31,407 nucleotides of DNA from an uncultured Clostridium sp. (GTDB taxonomy: Bacteria; Bacillota; Clostridia; Lachnospirales; Lachnospiraceae), in the NCBI GenBank assembly GCA_900544905.1, contig UQXF01000026.1:1-31407 (forward strand). Direction: 5' to 3'. The translations under genes were made by a program, and so were the position numbers. Below are positions 1 to 6,706 of the stretch, piece after piece. Every line of letters begins with the position of its first letter. The first letter of the stretch is position 1. The notes under the pieces are model-generated. The model worked only from the letters and a program-made list of their open reading frames with translations. It made no database searches and was not told where the DNA came from.

Positions 1-34
1 GTCTCGTGGGCTCGGAGATGTGTATAAGAGACAG
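1..34. other. Nextera (Tn5) sequencing adapter, not genomic
   Basis: The first 34 bases match the Nextera Read 2 transposase adapter as I remember it, ending in the Tn5 mosaic end AGATGTGTATAAGAGACAG. This is a library artefact that survived assembly. Genomic sequence starts at about 35. Any open frame running through this stretch is spurious, and the carboxypeptidase gene next to it is truncated by the contig end rather than by a biological event. Confidence 0.98.
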
Positions 35-1117
35 AACCGGACCATCCTCAATACTGTCCATAACAGGAATCTGCTGAAAGGCTGTGTCCGCCGCAAGAAT
101 CTCTTTCAGATTATATTTTTTTACTCCATAATCCATGAGATTTGTGGTATCTGTCCATTTATATGTTTTGTGGGGAGGCCAGCCGCAGGCAAGTACCACA
201 CTGACAAAATGTTTATTATCCCTGTTTACCGCACCCACAAAGCAGTATCCTGCATTTCCGGTAAAACCGGTTTTTATGCCGATAGCCCCCTCATAGGAAG
301 TCAAAAAACGGTCTTTGTTATTCACTGTAAAGCTTTTTCCCGTAGTCTGTTCATGAAAGGTATAGGACGGAGTCTGAACAATTTTTAAAAATGCTTCATT
401 TTCAATGGCATAGCTTGAAATAAGCGCCAAATCGTATGCTGTGGTGTAATGTCCATCGGCATCCAGACCGTTTGGCGTGACAAAATTTGTATCGTAGGCG
501 CCAAGCTCCTTCGCCTTTTCATTCATCATGGCGGCAAACCCTTCCACACTCCCGCCCACATGCTCCGCTATGGCAACAGCAGTATCGTTATGGGATTCCA
601 GCATTAAAGAATAAACCAAATCTCCCAGACGGTACTGCTCATCCTTTTTCATGTTAAGCTGGACATCCGGCATGGACGCCGCATACTCTGAAACGGTTAC
701 CAAATCCTCAAGATTTGCATTTTCCAGAGTGACAATCAGGGTCATAATCTTCGTAGTGCTTGCCATGGGAACTTTCTCGTAGCCGGATTTTTCAAATAAC
801 ACTCTGCGGTTATCTGCATCCATCAACAGCGCATATCTTGCATTCAGCTTTGACACTTCCGCCGTGCTGCCGGTGACAGCCACCGCTCCGGATTCGTTTC
901 CTTCCCAGTCCAGATGATACGAACAGACCTCCTCTGCATTTTTCTGCTGTATCCATTTTTCGCCCTGATGAATCACAACACAGGATAACGCCATAAAAAG
1001 CGCAAAGCTCCAGATAAAAAACGGTTCCCGGACATACTTTTGGAAAGCTTTATGGCTTCTCCGGGATTTATATGCCAGGGATTTATGCAAATCTGAAAAA
1101 TAATGAAAAAATGACAT
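35..1117 (-). CDS. D-alanyl-D-alanine carboxypeptidase (penicillin-binding protein), 3' end missing
   Basis: Serine D,D-carboxypeptidase of the PBP5/DacB/DacF (peptidase S11) family, which removes the terminal D-Ala of peptidoglycan stem peptides outside the membrane. The 361 visible codons contain all three active-site motifs: S120-T-T-K123 (nucleophile S120), S175-H-N177 and K282-T-G284. A hydrophobic segment at about 34-50 follows a basic N-terminus and is probably a membrane anchor. The reading frame is open into the adapter, so the C-terminal domain is missing. It lies 78 bases after scpB. In Bacillus subtilis the sporulation gene dacB also lies just downstream of scpA-scpB, so a role in spore cortex modification is plausible but inferred. 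The start is the ATG at 1117. The best Shine-Dalgarno-like sequence (AGAAGG) is unusually far upstream, about 15 bases, and sits in a hairpin loop, so the start is somewhat uncertain. Confidence 0.9.
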
Positions 1118-1125
1118 ATTTCCAC

Positions 1126-1148
1126 ACTTGTACCTTCTTGATACAAGT
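1126..1148 (-). promoter_or_regulatory. Hairpin presenting a Shine-Dalgarno-like sequence before the carboxypeptidase gene
   Basis: On the minus strand ACTTGTA (1148-1142) pairs with TACAAGT (1132-1126). The 9-base loop contains AGAAGG, the best ribosome-binding-like sequence upstream of the carboxypeptidase start. Just upstream is CATATACT, loosely like a sigma-E -10 element, but no good -35 is visible. Either translational control or coincidence is possible. Confidence 0.3.
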
Positions 1149-1195
1149 ATATGAATCTGCCATTTTCTTTATCACCAAAAAATTGTAAGAACCGG

Positions 1196-1780
1196 CTAAT
1201 CCTTTACAGGAGCAAAGGATAACTGTGCCTCCTCCATCGCCTGCTGTTTGAAATCCTCTATCTTATCCGGCGTAATAACCGGCAGCTCATCTGTGGACTG
1301 GACGCCAAAGCTCCTCAGGAAATCATCTGTTGTTCCAAAAAGAATCGGTCTTCCCGCCGCATCCAGCCTTCCCACTTCATGAATCAGGTTATACTCCACC
1401 AGCTTATTCACCGCATGCACACAGGAAACTCCTCGGATTGCCTCTATTTCCTGTCTGGTAATCGGCTGCTTATATGCGACAATGGAAAGCGTCTCTAATA
1501 ATACATCCGTCAGCACATGCTTCTTTGGAATATTGACAACCTTAACTAAGGTATCATAATAATCCGCCTTCGTACACATCTGAAAAGAATCCTCCAGTTC
1601 TATAATACGGATTCCCCGGTCTGCACTGTCATATTTATCCATCATATTATGTATAATTTTTACTGTTGTATCCGTGTCTAATTCCAATGCCTGTGCAATC
1701 CTTTCCTTGTCCACGGCTTCTCCAACTGAAAATAAGATTGCCTCAATTTTACCTTCAATTATATTGATATCCTGTTCCAT
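1196..1780 (-). CDS. scpB: Segregation and condensation protein B (ScpB)
   Basis: Winged-helix accessory subunit of the SMC-ScpA-ScpB condensin that compacts and segregates the chromosome. The 194-residue length is normal for the family. The N-terminal IEAILFSVGE region and the central signature LETLSIVAYKQPITRQEIE, followed by GRPILFGTTDDFLRSFG, are typical ScpB sequences covering the two winged-helix domains. It starts 3 bases after the scpA stop. Its ribosome-binding site AGGAG lies inside the last scpA codons, so the two are translationally coupled in one operon, as their stoichiometric complex would suggest. The start codon is ATG at 1780. Confidence 0.96.
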   Translation of the reverse strand: MEQDINIIEGKIEAILFSVGEAVDKERIAQALELDTDTTVKIIHNMMDKYDSADRGIRIIELEDSFQMCTKADYYDTLVKVVNIPKKHVLTDVLLETLSIVAYKQPITRQEIEAIRGVSCVHAVNKLVEYNLIHEVGRLDAAGRPILFGTTDDFLRSFGVQSTDELPVITPDKIEDFKQQAMEEAQLSFAPVKD

Positions 1781-1783
1781 AAT

Positions 1784-2611
1784 TTACTCCTGTATTTCCC
1801 TCTCCTTAGCTGCCGCCGTTTTCTCATCCGGATTCCCGTCCTCTTCCGGCTGTTCACTGATTTCTATCTCGTCCAGGGAATCAATGACGATTTCACCAAA
1901 AATCTTCTCCTGTCTGATTGTGATGGCTCCAATCTTCATCAATTCCAAAACAGACATAAACGTAATAATAATATTCATTCTGGTTGGCTGGGATTCCAGC
2001 AAAGTACGGAAATTAATGCCCTTTAAGCCCCGTACCTCTTCCCTGACCTGAACCATACGCTCTTCGATATTAATCTCTTCTTTTTCAATCGTACCAAACT
2101 TGGAACGGATTGGGTCAATCTTGTCCACCTGCCTGCGCATAATGGATTGGAAGATATCATTCAGCATATTAAGCGTCATGCCATCCACCAAATCCGCCGG
2201 GTCGATTTCCTCCTTATAGGCGGAAACCTCTTCCGGAATCGTAGGCTTCTTATAAAGACTGTGGGAGGCATCCAGCTCCATATCCTTAAGCTCCAACGCC
2301 GCATACTTGTACATCTTATATTCCAGAAGTCTTCGCACCAGCTCCGCTCTCGGGTCTTCCTCCTCCTCTTCCTCCGTTTCTTCCTTCGGAAGCAGCATTT
2401 TGGATTTAATCTGCAAAAGCGTTCCTGCCATCACCAAAAACTCACTCATGACATCCATATCCTGCTCCTGCATCTGTTCCACATATTCCAGATACTGCTC
2501 TGTTATGGTCACAATGGGAATGTCATAAATATCCACCTTATTTTTTTCAATTAAATGTAGCAGCAAATCCAGAGGTCCCTCAAAAACCTGCAGCTTGTAT
2601 TCAATTTCCAT
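1784..2611 (-). CDS. scpA: Segregation and condensation protein A (ScpA), kleisin
   Basis: Kleisin subunit that bridges the SMC heads in bacterial condensin. The 275 residues open with the ScpA signature (FEGPLDLLLHLIEKNKVDIYD at about 9-29), which contacts SMC. A charged middle with a run of Glu at about 100-107 follows, then a C-terminal winged-helix region (FMSVLELMKIGAI) that binds the SMC cap. The last 25 residues are an acidic extension. It is the first gene of an scpA-scpB-carboxypeptidase operon with a promoter at 2674-2702. Its ribosome-binding site is weak (AAAGG about 15 bases and GAG 9 bases before ATG). Confidence 0.96.
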   Translation of the reverse strand: MEIEYKLQVFEGPLDLLLHLIEKNKVDIYDIPIVTITEQYLEYVEQMQEQDMDVMSEFLVMAGTLLQIKSKMLLPKEETEEEEEEDPRAELVRRLLEYKMYKYAALELKDMELDASHSLYKKPTIPEEVSAYKEEIDPADLVDGMTLNMLNDIFQSIMRRQVDKIDPIRSKFGTIEKEEINIEERMVQVREEVRGLKGINFRTLLESQPTRMNIIITFMSVLELMKIGAITIRQEKIFGEIVIDSLDEIEISEQPEEDGNPDEKTAAAKEREIQE

Positions 2612-2639
2612 GTATCTTAACTCTGCCTTTATCTAAAAT

Positions 2640-2669
2640 AGGTCGTTTCACGATGTGCGGAAACGACCT
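2640..2669 (-). promoter_or_regulatory. 5' leader hairpin of scpA mRNA
   Basis: A perfect 10-bp inverted repeat, AGGTCGTTTC (2640-2649) and GAAACGACCT (2660-2669), encloses a 10-base loop. With the promoter just upstream, transcription would start at about 2667, so this stem would form the very 5' end of the scpA transcript. A 5' terminal stem commonly protects mRNA from exonucleolytic attack. No U-run of terminator quality follows on either strand, so I do not call it a terminator. Confidence 0.5.
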
Positions 2670-2673
2670 GTTC

Positions 2674-2702
2674 ATTATATTATACTTTCACCAAAAAGGC
2701 AA
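2674..2702 (-). promoter_or_regulatory. Sigma-A type promoter of scpA-scpB operon
   Basis: Read on the minus strand: TTGCCT (2702-2697), a 17-base spacer, then a perfect TATAAT (2679-2674). The start point would fall at about 2667, some 55 bases before the scpA ATG. The promoter lies between the scpA start and the boundary of the palindromic element at 2712, so scpA has its own promoter independent of that element. Confidence 0.6.
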
Positions 2703-2738
2703 ATTCTTCCCTAAATTCTTGTTTAACTTTCCTTCCCT

Positions 2739-3016
2739 GATTCTTGCCGCGGGGAAGGGAAACAAGATTTCACTATCACTTTCAGGGGTTGATGAAAGCA
2801 TATCGGGATTGGGTCTGTATTTGTGCTCCTATTATGCTGACCATTCCGATGAGCCCCAGACACATGACAAATGGAAGCTTGAGGGCTTCCATTCGTCATT
2901 GGGTCTCCTCTCCATAGCATAAATGTCGCACAATACAGACCCAATTTCCCGATACGCCAGTCTACACTATTGAAGTGATAGTGAAATTTATCTACACTTT
3001 CGCCGCGGGCAGAATC
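2739..3016. repeat. Large imperfect palindrome A (about 278 bp)
   Basis: Nested matching arms from outside in: GATTCTTGCCGCGG (2739-2752) with 3003-3016 (12 of 14); ATTTCACTATCACTT (2767-2781) with 2973-2987 (perfect 15); TATCGGGA (2801-2808) with 2947-2954; TTGGGTCTGTATT (2809-2821) with 2932-2944 (perfect 13); TTATGCT (2832-2838) with 2916-2922; GAGCCCCA (2851-2858) with 2900-2907 (7 of 8); and 2864-2878 with 2885-2899 (14 of 15) around a 6-base loop. Nearly the whole span can pair. Substitutions are tolerated while pairing persists, which hints that structure matters or that this is a decayed inverted duplication. Confidence 0.75.
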
Positions 3017-3079
3017 TTCGCCACACCCGATGCCGGTTCTAATGGTAAGAAATTCTTGTGTAGATTATACCAGAAAACA

Positions 3080-3294
3080 GCTTTGAACATACTTCTTAAA
3101 AAATGTAAGCAGAACAGGAAATTCATATTTCTAAGTGGAGGACTATCTCATTCGTCGGTACTTAGATGGTAGTCTGCATAAAATGCAGACTACCATCTTA
3201 TGTACCGTTACGTATGAGATGGAGCGCAAGCGGGGACGGAACGTGAAACATGAATTTCCTGTTCTGCGAAGGGATTTAAAAACATGTTCAAAGC
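3080..3294. repeat. Large imperfect palindrome B (about 215 bp)
   Basis: Arms from outside in: GCTTTGAACAT (3080-3090) with 3284-3294 (perfect 11); GCAGAACAGGAAATTCAT (3109-3126) with 3250-3267 (perfect 18); ATCTCAT (3145-3151) with 3214-3220; GGTAC (3157-3161) with 3202-3206; and AGATGGTAGTCTGCAT (3164-3179) with 3183-3198 (perfect 16) closed by an AAA loop. The two long perfect stems are separated by an asymmetric internal loop. I see no sequence similarity to palindrome A. Confidence 0.8.
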
Positions 3295-3320
3295 GTCCGC
3301 ATAATCCATCAAACAAGAAT

Positions 3321-4796
3321 TTATATGATAATGAATACCATTCCTCCGTTGCTGTCGTTTATGATTTTTTCCATGGTATCCTGCAGCCGGATTTGGGAAT
3401 CATCATTGATTTTATTGGATTTGGAAATTAAGCCCTCTTCCACCATCTGCTCCACTGTCTTTCCGAAAATATTTATCTTCCACAATGCTTCCGGCGTTGT
3501 TTTCAACTGCTCCTTCATGTTGGAAAGGAAATCCTTAGCCTGTTCCTCCGTCCCCACAATCGGCGCAATCTCTGTTGTAACATTTGCCTTAATGAAATGA
3601 AGGGACGGCGCATTTGCCTTAATCTTAATACCGTATTTGGTGCCATGCTTGATAAGCTCCGGTTCTGCTAAGGTAATATTTTCCTTCTCCGGCATTACCA
3701 GTCCATACCCCTTCATCTGTACGCTGTTCATGGCATCAGCTACGCGCTCATACTCCCTGCGTTTTCCCGCAACCTCCTTAAGCATGGTGAGGAAATCATA
3801 TTCGTTTTCCACCGGGGCTCCCAGAAGGCTGGTGAGCATCTCATAATAATAAGCTTCCGGTATGGAAATATTTAAATTAACCGTTCCATCCTTCAAATTC
3901 AGGCTTGAAATGAAAACATCACTGATGTACTCACTCTCCGGCTTCTGTATGCCATATACATTTTTCATACCGGATACGTCATTCATTACCTGCTTTGCAT
4001 AATCCACAACAGCCTGTTTGATTGGATGTGAGAAATCCAAAGTCTCCGCCCATTTTGGAATAAAAAAGCTGATTTGACTGATTGGAAATTCCAGTAATAT
4101 ATGTTTTAAAATCTCTATGATATCCTTTGCCTTTAACTGGTCACAGTTTACCGGCAGAACCTTCACGCCATACTGGCTTGTAAGCTCCTCCGCCAAATCC
4201 CGGGTCTCCGGGCTTCCCGGCTTTACACTGTTTAAAATTACAATAAAGGGCTTCCCCAACGATTTCATCTCAGCAACCAAATCCTTTTCTATCGGATAGA
4301 AGCTGTCACGCTCCAGTTCGCCAAAGGAACCATCCCCTGTAATAATCACACCAATGGTGGCATGGTCTGTCATAACCTTTTTTGTTCCGATATGGGCAGC
4401 CTTTGTAAAGGGAATCTCGTAATCATACCATGGTGTTTTCACCAGCCGTTCCTTTTCCTCCTCCAGATGTCCACTGGCACCCTCCACCATGTATCCGACA
4501 CAATCCACCAGACGTACATTTACACTGGCTTCGTTATTCAGGGCAATCCTTGCCGCCTGCTTTGGAATAAATTTAGGCTCTGTCGTTGTAATGGTACGCC
4601 CAGAGCCGCTCTGTGGCAGTTCATCTATGGTGCGCTCTTTTTCCGCCCCATCCTCCATTCCCGGAAGCACCAGCGTTTCCATAAACCGTTTAATAAATGT
4701 GGATTTTCCGGTACGCACGGGTCCTACCACACCTATGTACATATCGCCGCCGGTACGTTCTTTTATATCCTGATATACATCAAACTGCTCCTTCAT
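3321..4796 (-). CDS. spoIVA: Stage IV sporulation protein A (SpoIVA), spore coat morphogenetic ATPase
   Basis: ATP-hydrolysing cytoskeletal protein that polymerises on the outer forespore membrane and forms the basement layer of the spore coat; it also matters for cortex formation. The length of 491 residues matches the family (B. subtilis 492). The Walker A motif G-P-V-R-T-G-K-S is at 25-32, and the C-terminus ends NGGMVFIII, typical for the membrane/SpoVM-proximal end. It is separated from gpsA upstream by a terminator and has a candidate sigma-E promoter, consistent with mother-cell expression. The ribosome-binding site AAGGAGGA precedes ATG at 4796. Its TAA stop lies inside the right terminal repeat of the palindromic element. 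Its presence is strong evidence that the organism sporulates. Confidence 0.98.
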   Translation of the reverse strand: MKEQFDVYQDIKERTGGDMYIGVVGPVRTGKSTFIKRFMETLVLPGMEDGAEKERTIDELPQSGSGRTITTTEPKFIPKQAARIALNNEASVNVRLVDCVGYMVEGASGHLEEEKERLVKTPWYDYEIPFTKAAHIGTKKVMTDHATIGVIITGDGSFGELERDSFYPIEKDLVAEMKSLGKPFIVILNSVKPGSPETRDLAEELTSQYGVKVLPVNCDQLKAKDIIEILKHILLEFPISQISFFIPKWAETLDFSHPIKQAVVDYAKQVMNDVSGMKNVYGIQKPESEYISDVFISSLNLKDGTVNLNISIPEAYYYEMLTSLLGAPVENEYDFLTMLKEVAGKRREYERVADAMNSVQMKGYGLVMPEKENITLAEPELIKHGTKYGIKIKANAPSLHFIKANVTTEIAPIVGTEEQAKDFLSNMKEQLKTTPEALWKINIFGKTVEQMVEEGLISKSNKINDDSQIRLQDTMEKIINDSNGGMVFIII

Positions 4797-4840
4797 ATTA
4801 TCCTCCTTCAGATATAGTAGTATCCTATCATCCTAAAAAG

Positions 4841-4869
4841 AATATATGCATGGAAAATAAATATTATGT
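4841..4869 (-). promoter_or_regulatory. Candidate sigma-E promoter of spoIVA
   Basis: On the minus strand ACATAAT (4869-4863), a 14-base spacer and CATATATT (4848-4841). Compared with the B. subtilis sigma-E consensus as I know it (GHATATT, 14-15, CATACAHT), this matches 5 of 7 and 7 of 8 positions. It lies between the gpsA terminator and the spoIVA ribosome-binding site, about 45 bases before ATG. spoIVA is sigma-E controlled in B. subtilis, which supports the reading. Confidence 0.45.
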
Positions 4870-4870
4870 C

Positions 4871-4907
4871 AAAAAAATATTCACAACCGGATGGTTATGA
4901 ATATTTT
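4871..4907 (-). terminator. Intrinsic terminator after gpsA
   Basis: On the minus strand AATATTCATAACC (4905-4893), loop ATCC, then GGTTGTGAATATT (4888-4876), a 13-bp stem with one A/G irregularity, followed by a run of 7 T (4877-4871). It separates the der-plsY-gpsA unit from spoIVA. The A-rich opposite flank suggests it might also work weakly in the other direction, where no gene needs it. Confidence 0.8.
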
Positions 4908-4924
4908 AATAAGTATACTGTATT

Positions 4925-5935
4925 CTATTTCCACTCCAGATTCTCCGACTCTATGGTCCGGTCACGCATAAGCAGCTGCATGGACGCTTCCCTCACGTCT
5001 GCCCCCTCAAATAACACTTTATTTACAGCCTCCACAATAGGCATGCTGACATTATACTTACTGGCAAGCTCCAACGCCGCCTTGGCAGAATATACGCCCT
5101 CTACCACCATTTTAACTTCATCCATTGCCTCCTGGTAGGTTTTTCCCTGTCCCATCAAATAACCTGCATTCCGGTTACGGGAATGCTTGGAGGTACAGGT
5201 TACAATCAAATCCCCAATACCGGAAAGTCCTGCAAGGGTTTCCATATGACCGCCCATTGCAATTACCAGACGGCTGATTTCTGCAATACCACGGGTCATT
5301 AACGCCGCCTTCGTGTTATCTCCGAAGCCAAGACCATCCACCATTCCGGCTGCCAGCGCAATCACATTTTTCAGTGAGCCGCCTAACTCAATACCGATAA
5401 CATCCGGACTTGTATAAACGCGGAACACATCATTCATAAAGGTATCCTGAATACATTCTGCCACCGCACGCTCCTTAGAACCGGCTACAATTGTTGTGGG
5501 AATTCCCCGTCCCACCTCTTCTGCATGGCTTGGTCCGGAAAGAATACCCACTCTTGCCTGGGGACATTCCTCTTCAATAATTTCCGTCATTGTTTTATAT
5601 GTCTGGTCTTCAATACCCTTTGCCACATCTACTATAATGGTTCCACCCTGGATAAAATCAGAAGCGTTTTTCATCGTGGAACGGACAAACGGGGATGGCA
5701 CTGCACAGACAACCATTTCCGCCTCCTTCACCGCCAGCTCCATGTTGGTAGTAAAAGAAATGGTGCTTGGAACAATGACACCCGGAAGCTTATCCCTCTG
5801 CTCCCTGTAGTCCTTCAGCATTAACACCTCTTCCGGGTCAATTGACCATACCGTCACATCATGTCCGTTATTGCACAATAATATAGAAAGTGCTGTTCCC
5901 CAGCTTCCGGCACCTAATATACATATTTTTTTCAT
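4925..5935 (-). CDS. gpsA: Glycerol-3-phosphate dehydrogenase [NAD(P)+]
   Basis: Cytosolic enzyme that reduces dihydroxyacetone phosphate to sn-glycerol-3-phosphate, the backbone for phospholipids. The 336 residues begin with a Rossmann fold (GAGSWGT at 8-14). GPSHAEE is at 134-140, the conserved catalytic-region Lys is in GGSLKNV (K189), and the substrate-binding NTKAALMTRG is at 207-216. Its product is the substrate of PlsY, encoded 53 bases upstream in the same direction. The der-plsY-gpsA-spoIVA order resembles the B. subtilis der-gpsA-spoIVA region. The ribosome-binding site AGGAGG lies 8 bases before ATG at 5935. Confidence 0.97.
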   Translation of the reverse strand: MKKICILGAGSWGTALSILLCNNGHDVTVWSIDPEEVLMLKDYREQRDKLPGVIVPSTISFTTNMELAVKEAEMVVCAVPSPFVRSTMKNASDFIQGGTIIVDVAKGIEDQTYKTMTEIIEEECPQARVGILSGPSHAEEVGRGIPTTIVAGSKERAVAECIQDTFMNDVFRVYTSPDVIGIELGGSLKNVIALAAGMVDGLGFGDNTKAALMTRGIAEISRLVIAMGGHMETLAGLSGIGDLIVTCTSKHSRNRNAGYLMGQGKTYQEAMDEVKMVVEGVYSAKAALELASKYNVSMPIVEAVNKVLFEGADVREASMQLLMRDRTIESENLEWK

Positions 5936-5988
5936 ATCGAAAACCTCCTGACTCTTCTTTTAATAGGCTATGGTTTTACATATTGCAA

Positions 5989-6699
5989 TTACATAGGATT
6001 ATTTTTTTCTGTCCCGTCCTCTGCTGTTTCCGGTTTCTTTGCAAATATTTTATTCTCGTTTCCATGAATCAGCCGTACAATATTGGGCTTATGCCGGTAA
6101 AATGCCAGCGCCGCAAAGAGGAATATCACCACATAGCTCTCTATCAGCTCATTTCCCTCATAAGCTGTCTTTGTAACCGGATTCATAATTCCGCCATGAT
6201 ATCCCAGAAAGATAAAGGATATAAAAAACAGGGTCACAACAATCAGGGAGCCTAAGCTCACATACCGGGTAATTGCCACACACAGAATAAATACGGTCAG
6301 GCACAATACAATAATTCTCCAGTCCAGCAGACCAAGAATTACCCCTGCTGTAGCTGCAATGCCCTTTCCGCCCTGAAAATGCATATAAAACGGAAAGTTA
6401 TGTCCCACAACAACGCCGAGACCGGTCCATAATATCATGGGATATACAATCTCCGGAAAGAAAATTGTACCTATAACCCTTGCCAGTACACAGGCTGCAG
6501 TCGCCTTTAACAAATCCCCCAAAAATACCACCAGTCCTGCCTTCTTGCCCAGTACCCGCAGCGCATTGGTGGTTCCGGAATTGCCGCTGCCATGTTCCCT
6601 GATATCAATTCCATGCAGCTTTCCATAAATATAAGCAGTCTGAATCAGTCCAAAACAGTAACCAATTATAATACAGAAAATACGCACTAAAATTTCCAT
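5989..6699 (-). CDS. plsY: Glycerol-3-phosphate acyltransferase PlsY
   Basis: Integral membrane enzyme that transfers an acyl group from acyl-phosphate to glycerol-3-phosphate, giving lysophosphatidate. All three family motifs are visible: HGSGNSGTTN (36-45), GGKGIA (110-115) and YRHKPNIVRLIHGNE (201-215). Several hydrophobic helices are predicted. The 236-residue length is slightly long because of a loop at about 170-188 and a polar tail. The frame is open further upstream, inside der, but I start at 6699: this gives the usual PlsY N-terminus, and the start lies 7 bases after the der stop, with AAAGG about 13 bases upstream. It probably acts with GpsA, the next gene. Confidence 0.95.
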   Translation of the reverse strand: MEILVRIFCIIIGYCFGLIQTAYIYGKLHGIDIREHGSGNSGTTNALRVLGKKAGLVVFLGDLLKATAACVLARVIGTIFFPEIVYPMILWTGLGVVVGHNFPFYMHFQGGKGIAATAGVILGLLDWRIIVLCLTVFILCVAITRYVSLGSLIVVTLFFISFIFLGYHGGIMNPVTKTAYEGNELIESYVVIFLFAALAFYRHKPNIVRLIHGNENKIFAKKPETAEDGTEKNNPM

Positions 6700-6706
6700 A
6701 ATGTAA

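Larger units (their letters stand above)
2712..3323. repeat. 612-bp palindrome-rich element with 13-bp terminal inverted repeats (unrecognised)
   Basis: This fills almost the whole 700-base gap between spoIVA and scpA, and no convincing protein gene lies in it. Its ends are a perfect inverted repeat, TAAATTCTTGTTT (2712-2724) and AAACAAGAATTTA (3311-3323). Between them lie two large imperfect palindromes (2739-3016 and 3080-3294), so a single strand would fold as a closing stem with two long arms. Both ends carry a TA dinucleotide at the outer edge, as expected for an IS630/mariner-type MITE with TA target duplication. The right end overlaps the spoIVA stop codon. Alternatives are a large structured RNA or a recombination/termination structure. 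I do not recognise the family and see no transposase. Confidence 0.6.

Noticed and set aside
20..388. Plus-strand open frame of 122 codons at the left end
   Set aside because: It starts inside the adapter and lies antisense to the carboxypeptidase, which has all three active-site motifs in frame.
2640..2669. Terminator for a transcript coming from spoIVA
   Set aside because: The stem is followed by ATTTTAG rather than a solid T-run, and it lies downstream of a good promoter, so a leader hairpin fits better.
2712..3323. Group II intron or retron as explanation of the structured gap
   Set aside because: No reverse transcriptase frame and no domain V-like short conserved hairpin that I can see; arms are far longer than in these elements.
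3135..3431. Plus-strand open frame of 98 codons in the spoIVA-scpA gap, and others at 2653-2922 and 2975-3172
   Set aside because: Composition is not protein-like, no ribosome-binding sites are convincing, and they are by-products of the palindromic sequence or lie antisense to spoIVA.
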